A stretch of 64,000 bases of DNA from Nakamurella deserti (GCF_003260015.1 NZ_QCXS01000004.1:124001-188000), one strand, 5' to 3'; positions 25,335-34,182 are shown, counted from the first letter of the stretch. Translations and numbers: made by a program. Notes: generated by a model not told the origin, from the letters alone.

Positions 25335-25484
25335 GCGGTCAGTTCTAGGCAGCCGCGCTGTGCCGATCCTGAGCGACGACCCAGGCCCGCCCCAGAGTCC
25401 ATCCGCGACCGCGACGTCACCTCGCGGACGGCTGCGGTGCCGACCACGTGCTCAGCGATGTGGACCGCGTCGTCGGCGGTGCCG

Positions 25485-25584
25485 GTCAGCACCGCTCGGT
25501 GCGGTCCCCGTCAGCACCGCTCGGTGCGGTCCCCGTCAGCACCGCTCGGTGCGGTCCCCGTCAGCACCGCTCGGTGCGGTCCCC
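25485..25584. repeat. Four perfect 25-bp tandem repeats with internal hairpin
   Basis: The unit GTCAGCACCGCTCGGTGCGG followed by TCCCC occurs four times without a mismatch (25485-25584), and GTCAGCAC begins a fifth copy. Each unit contains ACCGC/GCGGT arms around TCGGT. The array lies 151-250 bases upstream of the glycosidase start, immediately beyond the stop of a glycine-rich gene. It may act as a terminator array, as regulatory sites, or simply be a recent expansion. Confidence 0.9.
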
Positions 25585-25592
25585 GTCAGCAC

Positions 25593-25808
25593 TCAGTCAC
25601 CACCGCCGCCACCACCGCCGTCTCCCCCACCCCCGCCGTCACCCGGGTCCCCCCAGGAGCCGCCGTCCCCACCACCGCCGTCTCCGGCGGACCCACCGGT
25701 CCGCCGGCGGGCGAGGCCCGGGGAGCCGGCGCCTGTCGAGCGACCCCACCACAGCCCCAGCCCGACGACCAGGGCCGCCACCACCAGGAACAGCAAGGCA
25801 CTGTCCAT
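25593..25808 (-). CDS. Glycine-rich small membrane protein
   Basis: 71 residues. One membrane helix at the N-terminus (MDSALLFLVVAALVVGLGLWW) is followed by a basic patch (ARRRTGG) and a Gly/Asp-rich tail, with runs such as GDGGGGDGG and a final Asp. The same layout occurs in the next gene upstream, so the two are probably paralogues. The ribosome site is weak, and a coupled message is likely. Such proteins are common in actinobacteria and have no assigned function; a disordered tail outside or inside the membrane cannot be distinguished. Confidence 0.6.
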   Translation of the reverse strand: MDSALLFLVVAALVVGLGLWWGRSTGAGSPGLARRRTGGSAGDGGGGDGGSWGDPGDGGGGGDGGGGGGGD

Positions 25809-25838
25809 ACCGCTCAGCCTGCCGGACCGGGCGGCGGC

Positions 25839-26069
25839 TCAGCAGCCGCCACCGCCGCCGTCACCACCACCGCCCCCACCACCGCAGTCGCCGCCCCAAC
25901 CCCCGCCGCCGCCGTCGCCGCCCCAGCCGCCGTAGGTGGCGCCTCCCCACGCGCCGGCGGAACCACCGCCGGCGGTCCAGGAGCGCCGCCGCGACGACGA
26001 CGAGCGCCTCGATCCGAGGATCACCGCGACCACCACGATCACTGCCGCCACCACCACGAATGCGGTCAT
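25839..26069 (-). CDS. Glycine-rich small membrane protein, paralogue
   Basis: 76 residues. The N-terminal helix MTAFVVVAAVIVVVAVILG is followed by a basic Ser/Arg stretch (SRRSSSSRRRSW). The tail is Gly/Trp-rich (GGWGGDGGGGGWGGDCGGG) and ends in Cys. The layout matches the 71-residue neighbour 30 bases downstream. ATG 26069 follows GGGAGGG. The terminal and internal Cys could be modified or paired. Function unknown. The tail composition, not the fold, is what the two share, so common descent is likely but not certain. Confidence 0.6.
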   Translation of the reverse strand: MTAFVVVAAVIVVVAVILGSRRSSSSRRRSWTAGGGSAGAWGGATYGGWGGDGGGGGWGGDCGGGGGGGDGGGGGC

Positions 26070-26174
26070 CGGACCGCCCTCCCGTCGGACCCGGACGAGC
26101 GGCCCGGCGGGCCACCGACGATGCGTTCCGGTCGTACCCGGAGCGTGCGACACCAGGGAGATCCATGAAAGGCT

Positions 26175-26194
26175 GATTGCAATCTTGCAGGCAA
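26175..26194 (+). promoter_or_regulatory. Double palindrome upstream of the DUF5753 regulator
   Basis: GATTGCAATC (26175-26184) is a perfect palindrome. It is followed directly by TTGC-AG-GCAA (26185-26194). Both carry the TTGC/GCAA core and lie 17 bases before the ATG of the XRE gene, fitting an autoregulatory site. Confidence 0.5.
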
Positions 26195-26211
26195 CCCGGC
26201 AGAGAGTCACC

Positions 26212-27102
26212 ATGACCGATCCCGTCCCACCGTCCGTCCGGGAACGCCGGCTCGCGCGCGAGCTGCGGGAGGCGCGGGTCGGCGCGCAGCTCACCGGTGA
26301 CCGCGCCGCACGCGAACTGGGCTGGTCGGCGTCGAAGGTCTCGCGCATCGAGACCGGCCGGATCGGCGTCAACGCGGCCGATCTCGACCGCCTGCTGGCG
26401 CTGTACGCGGTGCCCGAGCGGCACGCCGAGTTCCTGCGGCGGCTGGCTCCGGCGGCCCGTGCCCGCGGCTGGTGGGACGCCTACGCCGAGTCGCTGTCCC
26501 CCGGGTACGCGGGGCTGCTCCGGCTGGAGGCCGGGTCGCGGGCGCTGCGCACCTACTGCGCGGTGGTGCCGCACGCCCTGCTGATGACGCCGCACTACAT
26601 CCGGAGGGTCATCACCGCGACGTGGCAGGTGCCGCCACCCGCGGAGGTCGAGCGCCGAGTGCGGGTGTGCCTGCGACGGCAGGCCGTCCTGGGTGACGGC
26701 CGTACCGGCGCCGACGCCGCGCTGGCGTTCACGGCGGTCCTCGACGAGGCGGTGCTGCGGCGGGCGCTGGGTCCGGCGGACGACCCCATCGCCGAGCCGG
26801 CCCGGGTCGAGCAGCTGCGGCACCTGATGACGGTGTCTCGCTGGCCGGCCGTCTCGCTGCGGGTGCTGCCGTTCAGCGCCGGGATCCCACCGGTCAGCGC
26901 CGGGTCGTTCTCGCTGCTCGAGTCACGTGCGACCGGCGCGCCCGACGTCGTCTACCTGGAGAACAAGACCCGGATCTCGTTCGTCGACGGCGAGAAGGAG
27001 GTCGACCGTTACGTCCGTGACGTCGGGATGCTGCTGTCGATGGCGCTGTCGGAGGACGATTCGGTGGGCTTTCTCGACGAGATCGCCTCCGGTCGACGCT
27101 GA
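26212..27102 (+). CDS. XRE-family regulator with DUF5753 domain
   Basis: 296 residues. Helix-turn-helix at residues ~15-70 (LAREL...GDRAARELGWSASKVSRIETGR), then a DUF5753 ligand/partner domain starting near residue 100, with YAGLLRLEAGSRALRTYCA and the typical end SAGSFSLLESR...VVYLENK. These regulators usually pair with a small DUF397 protein; none is seen next to it. ATG 26212 lies 17 bases after a double palindrome. It is divergent from the glycine-rich membrane protein genes and could control them. Confidence 0.9.
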   Translation: MTDPVPPSVRERRLARELREARVGAQLTGDRAARELGWSASKVSRIETGRIGVNAADLDRLLALYAVPERHAEFLRRLAPAARARGWWDAYAESLSPGYAGLLRLEAGSRALRTYCAVVPHALLMTPHYIRRVITATWQVPPPAEVERRVRVCLRRQAVLGDGRTGADAALAFTAVLDEAVLRRALGPADDPIAEPARVEQLRHLMTVSRWPAVSLRVLPFSAGIPPVSAGSFSLLESRATGAPDVVYLENKTRISFVDGEKEVDRYVRDVGMLLSMALSEDDSVGFLDEIASGRR

Positions 27103-27264
27103 TCCCGCCCCCCGGTGCGGCCCCGGCTGTCACGTCGACGACGGAAACGGGCAGACACTCACCGACGGCGACCGCATGGACGGGCGGTGTTTCACACCTG
27201 GACGGTCGCGCGCTCCCCTCGATCGCGTCGTCGCCCGGACTCCAGCGGAAGGACCGGTGACAGC

Positions 27265-29082
27265 ATGGAATCCCTGCTCCCGGTGATCGGACTCATCGTC
27301 GGCGTGCTGATGGTGACCACCCTCGCGGCCCGGTACAACGCGCCCGCCCCCATCGTCCTGGTGGTGGTCGGGTTCGCGGTCTCGTTCATCCCCGGGGTGC
27401 CGACCTTCGCGGCCAGCCCCGACCTGGTGCTGTACGTGCTGCTCCCGCCGCTGCTGTTCAGCGCCGCGTTCGAGTCGTCGGCGGTGGCCATCCGGCAGCT
27501 GATCCGGCCGATCCTGCAGATGTCGGTGGTGCTGGTGCTGCTCACGGCGTTCACCGTGGCGGCGGTGTTGAAGCTGGTGCTGCCGGACCTGCCGTTCGCC
27601 GCGGCCGTGGCGCTCGGCGCCATCGTCGCCCCGCCGGACGCGGTGGCCGCGGTCGCGGTGGGCCGCAAGGTCGGACTGCCACGGCGGCTGGTCACGGTGC
27701 TCGAGGGCGAGTCGCTGTTCAACGACGCGACGTCACTGGTGACCCTCAAGGTCGCCATCGCCGCGATCGGCGCCACCTCCCTGTCGTGGGGATCGGCTCT
27801 GGGCGAGTTCGGCTGGGCAGCGCTCGGCGGCCTGGCGATCGGCACCGCTCTGGGCTACCTGCTGTCCTTCGTCCGGCGGATCGCCGGCTCGCCGTTGACC
27901 GTCACCGTGCTGTCGCTCGTGTCGCCGTTCGCGGCCTATGCGATCGGCGAGGAGGCCCACGTCTCCGGCGTCATCGTGGTGGTGGTCGTGGGGCTCATCC
28001 TCGGGCACCGGTCGCCGCTGGAGGTGGCGGCCTCGGTGCGGTTGACGGAGGCCGCGAACTGGGCGGCGCTGCGCTTCGCGCTCGAGGGACTGGTGTTCGC
28101 GCTCATCGGTCTGCAGCTGTGGGAGATCGTCAACGACCTCGACACGAACCAGTACCACGTCTTCCTCGCCATCTTCGCGGTGGTGGCGACGGTGCTGGTG
28201 AGCCGGCCGCTGTGGCTGTCGGTGATCCACCTGCTGACCCGGCTCGGCCCCGGCTCCACCACGGTCGGTCCTCGCGGGGTCGCCGCACTGTCCTGGGCGG
28301 GGATGCGCGGCGTGGTCTCGCTGGCCGCTGCGCAGACCCTGCCCGTGGACACCCCGTACCGGGCGCTGCTGCTGGTCTGCACCACGACGGTGATCATCGG
28401 GACCCTCGTGCTGCAGGGCCTGAGCCTGCCGTGGGTGATCCGCCGGCTCGGCGTCGTCGAGGACCACCGCGCCGACGACCTGCAGCAACGCACCGACGCG
28501 CACGCCCGCGCCGCCGAGGAGGTCAACTCCCGGGTGGACGCGATGCTGGCCGCCGGCGAGGTCTCCGACCACCAGGCGGACCTGATGCGCCGCTGGGCGT
28601 CCATGCGCGACTGGCGCAACTGGGACGACGACGCGGCGTCCCGTGAGTTCGGCCGGCGACTCAGCGTCGTGTCGGACTGGCGGCTGCGGCTGCTCGCCAT
28701 CGAACGGTCGGTGATCGTGCAGATGCGCAACGACAGCGAGCTCACCGAGGAGGTGCTGGCGGAGATGCAGCGCGACCTCGACCTGGAGGAGGCGTTGCTG
28801 GAGCGCCGGTCGGAGGCCGTCGACGGGCATCTGGACGAAGCGCCCGAACGGGCCGCGGACAACCTCGAGCCCGAGGGCGACAGCACCCGCGAGGACGTCG
28901 ACACCAAGACGCGGCAGGACCCCGACACCGGCCCGTCGGGATCGACGATGCGCGACCGCGAGGACCCCGCCGACAGCGGTCCGCGGGATGTCGAGGACGT
29001 GGGTGACCTGACCGAGGACGCCGCCGGGATCGACGCGTCCGAGGTGCCGACGGGTGACGCGCGGGGCTCCTCCCCCGCCTGA
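27265..29082 (+). CDS. CPA1-family Na+/H+ antiporter with long acidic tail
   Basis: 605 residues. The membrane domain covers ~400 residues with YVLLPPLLFSAAFESS, VAPPDAVAAVAVG and EGESLFNDATSLV; the ND pair holds the ion-site Asp. Next comes a charged helical domain, then an acidic disordered extension of about 90 residues rich in Asp, Glu, Thr and Pro that the first antiporter (2197) lacks. ATG 27265 begins just before the first helix and follows a GGAAGGA site at some distance. The two antiporters are only moderately alike, so they are not a recent duplication. Confidence 0.9.
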   Translation: MESLLPVIGLIVGVLMVTTLAARYNAPAPIVLVVVGFAVSFIPGVPTFAASPDLVLYVLLPPLLFSAAFESSAVAIRQLIRPILQMSVVLVLLTAFTVAAVLKLVLPDLPFAAAVALGAIVAPPDAVAAVAVGRKVGLPRRLVTVLEGESLFNDATSLVTLKVAIAAIGATSLSWGSALGEFGWAALGGLAIGTALGYLLSFVRRIAGSPLTVTVLSLVSPFAAYAIGEEAHVSGVIVVVVVGLILGHRSPLEVAASVRLTEAANWAALRFALEGLVFALIGLQLWEIVNDLDTNQYHVFLAIFAVVATVLVSRPLWLSVIHLLTRLGPGSTTVGPRGVAALSWAGMRGVVSLAAAQTLPVDTPYRALLLVCTTTVIIGTLVLQGLSLPWVIRRLGVVEDHRADDLQQRTDAHARAAEEVNSRVDAMLAAGEVSDHQADLMRRWASMRDWRNWDDDAASREFGRRLSVVSDWRLRLLAIERSVIVQMRNDSELTEEVLAEMQRDLDLEEALLERRSEAVDGHLDEAPERAADNLEPEGDSTREDVDTKTRQDPDTGPSGSTMRDREDPADSGPRDVEDVGDLTEDAAGIDASEVPTGDARGSSPA

Positions 29083-29132
29083 CCGCGGAACCCACTGGCC
29101 GCGGGGCTCGGCTGCTGCCACACTGCTGCACC

Positions 29133-29918
29133 GTGCAGATCCGCTCCCTGGGGTACCGGACCGACCTCGCGCTGCTGCGGCTGGGCGGGTCGGTCGTCGA
29201 CGACCGCGGCGACCACCTGGTGGTGCGGAGCCTGCACAACCCGCACCATTTCTGGGGCAACTTCCTGCTGCTGGACGCCGTCCCGGCCCCGACGGACGTC
29301 GACCGGTGGGTGGACCGGTTCGCCGCCACCTTCCCCGGGGCCGGGCGGCTGACGCTGGGGTTCGACGGCACCGACGGCACGGTGGCCGATCTCGCCGCCT
29401 TCACGGCGCGTGGCTGCTCCGCCGAGGCGCAGGCCGTCCTGACCGCCACCGAGGTACGGCCGCCCGGACGGCGCGACCCCGCGGCCGAGTTCCGGCCCCT
29501 ACGCGACGACGCGGACTGGGCACAGAGCGTCGAGCTGCGCCTGCGCTGCAACACCGACGATCCTTCGTACGACCGGATGTTCGTCACCGCCCACGCCGCG
29601 ACGCAGCGACGGCTGGTGACCGACGGCCCCGGCGTGTGGTTCGGCGCCTTCGTCGACGGGCACCTCGTGGCCCAGCTGGGCCTGGTGCGGACCGGGGCGG
29701 GACTCGCCCGCTACCAGTCGGTCGAGACCGATCCCGCGTTCCGCCGGCGCGGGTTGGCCACCGGCCTGCTGCACGACGCAGGGCGGCACGGACTCGAGCG
29801 TCTCGGCGCGCGGACGCTGGTCATCGTGGCCGACTCCGACGACGTCGCCGTCCACCTCTACCGGGCCATCGGGTTCCGTGACGCCGAGACGCAGTGCCAG
29901 GTGGAGGGCCCCGGCTGA
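29133..29918 (+). CDS. GNAT acetyltransferase, C-terminal domain type
   Basis: 261 residues. The C-terminal ~120 residues are a standard GNAT domain: VWFGAFVDGHLVAQLGL, the acetyl-CoA binding YQSVETDPAFRRRGLATGLL, and HLYRAIGFRDAETQ. The N-terminal half (FWGNFLLLDAVPAP, FDGTDGTVADLAAF) looks like a second degenerate GNAT-like half without an acetyl-CoA loop. It starts at GTG 29133. A strong terminator lies downstream. Substrate unknown. Confidence 0.85.
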   Translation: MQIRSLGYRTDLALLRLGGSVVDDRGDHLVVRSLHNPHHFWGNFLLLDAVPAPTDVDRWVDRFAATFPGAGRLTLGFDGTDGTVADLAAFTARGCSAEAQAVLTATEVRPPGRRDPAAEFRPLRDDADWAQSVELRLRCNTDDPSYDRMFVTAHAATQRRLVTDGPGVWFGAFVDGHLVAQLGLVRTGAGLARYQSVETDPAFRRRGLATGLLHDAGRHGLERLGARTLVIVADSDDVAVHLYRAIGFRDAETQCQVEGPG

Positions 29919-29977
29919 TCCCGTGGCCCGGGGGGCGGCGCGTGCCCGTCGGCGCGGAACGATTCCCGAACGCAGAA

Positions 29978-30004
29978 GCGCCCGGACCTGGACGGTCCGG
30001 GCGC
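29978..30004. terminator. Strong bidirectional terminator hairpin
   Basis: GCGCCCGGACC (29978-29988) pairs perfectly with GGTCCGGGCGC (29994-30004) around a five-base loop. It lies between the converging GNAT gene (stop 29918) and the 49-residue gene (stop 30030), so it can serve both. Confidence 0.85.
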
Positions 30005-30029
30005 GGCGGTCGAGCGGCGGTCGGTGCGG

Positions 30030-30179
30030 TCAGCGACCGATGACGCCCTGGTTCTGGGCGATGACGATCAACTCGTTGCGCATCGCGGGCGTCGAGGCCT
30101 CGTCGATGGCTCGGTTCACCGCGCGCCGGTTGCGAGCGGCGATCCGGTGATTGCGGATGGTGCGTGCGACGTTGCTCAT
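30030..30179 (-). CDS. Small conserved basic protein (49 residues)
   Basis: 49 residues, highly charged and helical: VARTIRNHRIAARNRRAVNR, then DEASTPAMRNELIVIAQ. No membrane segment or signal. ATG 30179 has AAAGG seven bases upstream. Similar short Arg-rich proteins occur widely in actinobacteria without known function; that recollection supports reality but gives no role. It is flanked by the bidirectional terminator, which supports it as a separate transcript. Confidence 0.7.
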   Translation of the reverse strand: MSNVARTIRNHRIAARNRRAVNRAIDEASTPAMRNELIVIAQNQGVIGR

Positions 30180-30563
30180 GATCGAACCTTTCTCTCCGGC
30201 GCTGTGCGGACCGTGACGTACCGGTGGTGCAGACTGCCGAACCCTGGTGGTGGACGCCCCGGCGGCGTCACTGGGTACGACGCCGGAACCGCACCGGATG
30301 TTACCCGATTCGCCGGTGAACTGGGTCACGCGCCGTCAGATCGCCGGTCACCTTCCGTCTCGACAGGTGAACGACCGGTGAACACCGCTATTCACCGGAC
30401 GCGAATCAGTCGCCCGCCGGGCCCCGGCCGCCGGCCCCGTCCATCGGTGTCCGCCGTGGCCGCCGGCGCATCGGGAGGCCGGGCACCACCGTCGCGGTCA
30501 CCCGGAGCAACCGGTCCGCTGCACATGCGCCGGACCGGACCGAACCGGGTAAAAGGCCCGCCG
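30180..30563. promoter_or_regulatory. Long divergent regulatory region with CCGGTGAA sites
   Basis: 384 bases between the 49-residue gene and the kinase gene. CCGGTGAA (30375-30382) and TTCACCGG (30391-30398) form a perfect eight-base inverted repeat with an 8-base centre. A third CCGGTGAA stands at 30313-30320. The spacing suits a dimeric regulator controlling the kinase gene about 165 bases downstream. No coding sequence recognised. Confidence 0.5.
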
Positions 30564-32327
30564 ATGGACGAATCGAGCGACACCGCCACCTCCCCGACCG
30601 CAGCCACCACCGACCGGACCGGCGCGGACACCGGCACGGACGCCGCCGCAACCCGACCGTGGAGTCCGGCGCCTGCAGGGGCGACCGCACCGGACACCCG
30701 GGTGCTGGGCACGCGGTACCGGCTGCGCGAACGGATCGGCCGCGGCGGGACCGCCACCGTCCACCGGGCCTGGGACGGCCTGCTCCACCGTGAGGTCGCG
30801 GTCAAGGTCTTCGAGCCGTGGGCGGCCCCCGGCCCCGCACACCGCGACGACCGGCTCCGCGAGATGCAGGCACTGGCGGCGGTGGACCACCCCGGCCTGG
30901 TGTCGGTCTACGACGCCACGGTCGCCGACCCGGCCGATCCCGACGCGACGACCTACCTCGTGATGGAGCTGGTGGCCGGCAGCACCCTCGCCGACCGACT
31001 CGCCGACGGCGCGGTGCCCGAGCCCCTCGTTCGGTCGTGGGCCGTCACGTTGGCCGGCGCTCTCGCCGACGTCCATGCGGCCGGCCTGGTCCACCGCGAC
31101 GTCAAACCGGCGAACGTGCTGCTGGGCCCGGCCGACGGAGTCAAGCTGGGTGACTTCGGGCTGGCCCGCTCGCTGCACGCCGACGCGCGCATCACCCCCG
31201 GGCCCGACGTGGTCGGCACCCCGGCGTACCTCAGCCCGGAGCAGGCCGCGAGCGACCCGGTCGGACCTCCCACGGATGTCTACGCCCTCGGGCTCGTGCT
31301 GCTCGAATGCCTGACCGGGCGCCGTGAGTACCCGGGCGAGGCGATCAGCTCGGCGCTGGCCCGGCTGCTGCGCTCGCCCGACGTTCCCGACGATCTGCCG
31401 GCGCCGTGGCCGCGCCTGCTCGGCGCGATGACCGCCCGGGATCCGGAACGGCGGCCGGACGCCGCGACCGTCCTGCGGGTCCTCACCGCCGGTTCCGACA
31501 CCGTCGCGGTCTGGCCGCCGTCGTTGGAGGCGCTCTTCACCGCCGACGACCACGCCCCGAGCCGGCGGCGGCGTCGGATCGGCATCCTCGCCACCGCCGG
31601 ATCCCTCGCCGCGATCACCGCCACCGTGATCGCGACGCTCGTCGGCCCCGGCGACCCCGGTGCACCGCCGCCGGCCGCGGTCGCCGATCAGCCGGCTGTG
31701 ATCGCCGACGAGCCCGCGACGACGTCAGGCAGCACGGCGGGCACTCCCACCGGCACCGGGGGGGCGGCCGCGTCGACCGCGCCGATCACCTCGACCGTGG
31801 TCGTTCCGCCGGCCCCCGCCTCCTCGACCCCGGACGGAGCCGTCGTACCGGTGACCGCGTCGTCGACGGGCTCGGCCGGACCGACAGGGTCGGCAACGTC
31901 GACAGGGTCGGCAACGTCGACAGGGTCGGCAGGGTCGGCAGGGTCTTCCGGGTCGGCGACGTCACCGGTCGGCACGCCGCCGGCGGAGCCGACCGCGGCC
32001 GGCGCGGCCGAACCGGTACCGGTCGAAGTGGTCCCGGACCGGCCGGCCACCGCGGTGCCGACCACGGCACCCGCCGACGCATCCACGGTGCCGCCGGCTC
32101 CCGACGCCACCACGCCGGACGTGGAACCTGCCGACACCGGCAACGGCGCCGGCAACAACGGCAACGGCGGCAACCAGGGCAATGGCAACCAGGGCGGCGG
32201 CGGCAACCAGGGCGGCGGCAACCAGGGCGGCGACAACCAGGGCGGCGGGCGGGGTCAGGGCGGGGACGGTACCGGCAGCCAGGGCAACGGGAACGGCGGC
32301 GGCCGGGGTCAGGGCAACGGCCGCTGA
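30564..32327 (+). CDS. PknB-type Ser/Thr protein kinase with membrane anchor and Gly/Asn/Gln tail
   Basis: 587 residues. Kinase domain ~50-310: glycine loop IGRGGTATVHRAW, Lys81 in VAVKVF, catalytic HRDVKPANV (Asp179), DFG at 197-199 and activation-loop end GTPAYLSPEQ. A single membrane helix is at ~339-361. The rest is exported low-complexity sequence: Pro/Thr/Ser/Ala linker, TSTGSA repeats, then a tail of GNQGGG-like repeats from ~540. There is no PASTA domain, so ligand sensing at the cell wall is not implied in the usual way. ATG 30564 follows AAAAGG. Confidence 0.93.
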   Translation: MDESSDTATSPTAATTDRTGADTGTDAAATRPWSPAPAGATAPDTRVLGTRYRLRERIGRGGTATVHRAWDGLLHREVAVKVFEPWAAPGPAHRDDRLREMQALAAVDHPGLVSVYDATVADPADPDATTYLVMELVAGSTLADRLADGAVPEPLVRSWAVTLAGALADVHAAGLVHRDVKPANVLLGPADGVKLGDFGLARSLHADARITPGPDVVGTPAYLSPEQAASDPVGPPTDVYALGLVLLECLTGRREYPGEAISSALARLLRSPDVPDDLPAPWPRLLGAMTARDPERRPDAATVLRVLTAGSDTVAVWPPSLEALFTADDHAPSRRRRRIGILATAGSLAAITATVIATLVGPGDPGAPPPAAVADQPAVIADEPATTSGSTAGTPTGTGGAAASTAPITSTVVVPPAPASSTPDGAVVPVTASSTGSAGPTGSATSTGSATSTGSAGSAGSSGSATSPVGTPPAEPTAAGAAEPVPVEVVPDRPATAVPTTAPADASTVPPAPDATTPDVEPADTGNGAGNNGNGGNQGNGNQGGGGNQGGGNQGGDNQGGGRGQGGDGTGSQGNGNGGGRGQGNGR

Positions 32328-32399
32328 CGCAGCCCGACGCCCGACGCCCGACGCCCACCGACGCGCGAGCGCGAGGATCTCAGCTCGAGCGCACGGGTG

Positions 32400-32951
32400 T
32401 CAGCGCGCGGCGATCCTCGCCGGGTCGTTGCCGGCGACGTTGGCGCCGAGCGCGTAGGACAGGTGCCCGCCGAGGTAGCCCCCGGCCGCGAGGGCCACCG
32501 CGCCGGCCACCGCCACCACGGCACCCGCACGGTGCTTGCCGGCGGCGCGCAGACGCCAGGACGCGACGTAGGCACCGAGCGCCACCGAGTTCGAGGCGGC
32601 GTGCACCAGACCGACGCGACGCCCGGCCCCGGTGGTCGTACGCCAATCGGCCAGTCCGGTCACCGCGGCACCGACGGCCCCGATGATGCCCGCCCCGACG
32701 AGCTGCTGCGCCGCCCGCGGGCTGCGGCCGCTCACGTCGAGCAGGCTGGCGGAGGCCCAGCACCCGATCGGCAGCGTGATGAGCAGCGGGTGCACGGGAT
32801 GTCCCAACCAGGTGCCGTGCAGGGCCGCCCAGACCGGCGGCCGCAGCGCGGAGTCGAGTGCGGCGGCCACCGCGTCGGCGGGGCGGTCGAGGACCGTGGC
32901 CTGCTCCACGCGCTTGACGGTCGTGGCGAACAGAGGCGAGGTCATGGTCAT
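32400..32951 (-). CDS. DUF2231 membrane protein
   Basis: 183 residues with four predicted helices. The DUF2231 signature HGTWLGHPVHPLLITLPIGCW (near residues 45-65) has conserved His, and later there are LADWRTTTGAGRRVGLVHAA and a last helix ending GGYLGGHLSYALG. The family often occurs next to or fused with Rieske proteins; none is seen nearby. Start ATG 32951 is six bases after GGGAG; a second ATG is two codons in. It converges on the kinase gene. Confidence 0.87.
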   Translation of the reverse strand: MTMTSPLFATTVKRVEQATVLDRPADAVAAALDSALRPPVWAALHGTWLGHPVHPLLITLPIGCWASASLLDVSGRSPRAAQQLVGAGIIGAVGAAVTGLADWRTTTGAGRRVGLVHAASNSVALGAYVASWRLRAAGKHRAGAVVAVAGAVALAAGGYLGGHLSYALGANVAGNDPARIAAR

Positions 32952-33429
32952 GGCAGCTCCCGGCAGCGCAGTTCGTACCGCCGCCTGGGTCAGGCCGGTC
33001 GGTACACCGGAAGGAGTGACCCGATGACTGCCGTGGCAAACACCCGCCGGGTACCGGGGACCTGGTTCGCCGCACCCGAGAACGGGGGCATTCGGCCGTC
33101 AGGTCGAACCACGGCCTCCGAGCGATCGTGGGACGTGGCACCGGCACGACGGCCTGTCGCCGGCCACGTCCCCGGCCGCGGACGCCACCGTCGCCGCCCC
33201 GCACCGGTGTCGATCACTGCCCGGCGACCCGCCGCCCCGGCCGTCCGGAACCTGATGACCGTCGTCGGCGAGCCGACGTCGGGGGGCACGATCGACCGGG
33301 TCCGCCCGGCATTCGCGATGTGGAGCAGCTCCGGCATCACGCCGCCCACCTCCTCCGCCGCGGCTCGGACCCGACCTGTCGGCGTGACCGACGGCGGTCC
33401 CCCGCCCCCCGCCCCGACCGGAGGAACCG
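32952..33429. other. Gene-poor stretch upstream of the pseudogene
   Basis: 478 bases. A short frame begins at ATG 33024 after AAGGAG, but its sequence (TAVANTRRVPGTWFAAPENG, then Arg/Pro-rich) has no family features and may be a decayed start. AGGAAC before 33430 looks like the old ribosome site of the pseudogene. No other structure recognised. Confidence 0.35.
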
Positions 33430-34132
33430 ATGGATCTCACCGCCCGGCTGGGCGCGGAAGTGGCTCGCCTCCGACGAATCTCGGTCGACCGACCCGAGCT
33501 GGCGGCGGACCGGCTCGCCCGGGCGTGCGTGTCGATCCTGCCCGCCGCCGCCGCCGGGGTCAGTTGTTCTCCCCGGACGATTACCGGTTTCCGGCGGGTG
33601 CGAGCGACGTTGGCGCGTCGGTGGCCGAGCGCCTCCAGTTCACCCTCGGCGCCGGTCCTGCCTGAATGCCCACGACACCGGCAAGCCCGTGGAGGCGAGC
33701 GGGGCGGCGATGGCGCCGGTGGCCCGAGTTCCACCTGCAGCCGGTCAGCCGCACTCCGTGCCGCGCCATGTCGCCGCCGATGAGCGCTCATCCGCACGGG
33801 ATGGGTTGCGGGGATCTGTGCCTCGTCGACGACGCCGCGTTCGGCATGCTCGACCGGGCGGAGACGGGTGCCGTCCTCCGGCACATCCGGACCCTGCTGC
33901 TCGTGACGACGCCGACGTCGAACCGGCATGGGTGGGTGGCGCGGTCGGCTCTCCGCGAATCCGCGTTCTGACGGCGATCGGCATGCTCGACGTGGCCCTC
34001 GGGGTGACCGCCGCGCCGGCGCTGGACGTCCCGCGCACGCGTTCAGCGCGGACACCACGGTCGACGACATCGCGGCACGGCTGGTCAGCCGCGAGCTGCC
34101 CCCTCGCACCGGATCCCGGCAGCGACCGCTGA
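33430..34132 (+). pseudogene. Frameshifted GAF/ANTAR-like regulator
   Basis: An ancestral protein of ~230 residues can be read only by changing frame at least five times. It starts MDLTARLGAEVARLRRISVD in frame 1. It continues LFSPDDYRFPAGASDVGASV and ERLQFTLGAGP in frame 3, CLNAHDTGKPVEASGAAMA in frame 2 and RRWPEFHLQPVSRTP with CGDLCLVDDAAFGML in frame 3. Then come ADVEPAWVGGAVGSPRIRV and LTAIGMLDVALGVTAA in frame 2 and AHAFSADTTVDDIAARLVSR in frame 1. The order matches actinobacterial GAF-domain regulators with an ANTAR-like tail. Several single-base indels point to true decay. Confidence 0.8.
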
Positions 34133-34182
34133 CCGCTCGCGCGGGCCCCAGCCCGCCGACCCCGTGGGAGACCCGGAACGCC

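Noticed and set aside
25839-26069. Selenoprotein reading through the TGA after the terminal Cys of the glycine-rich protein
   Set aside because: The next codons show no conserved sequence, and no SECIS-like element or selenium genes are seen; a normal stop is simpler.
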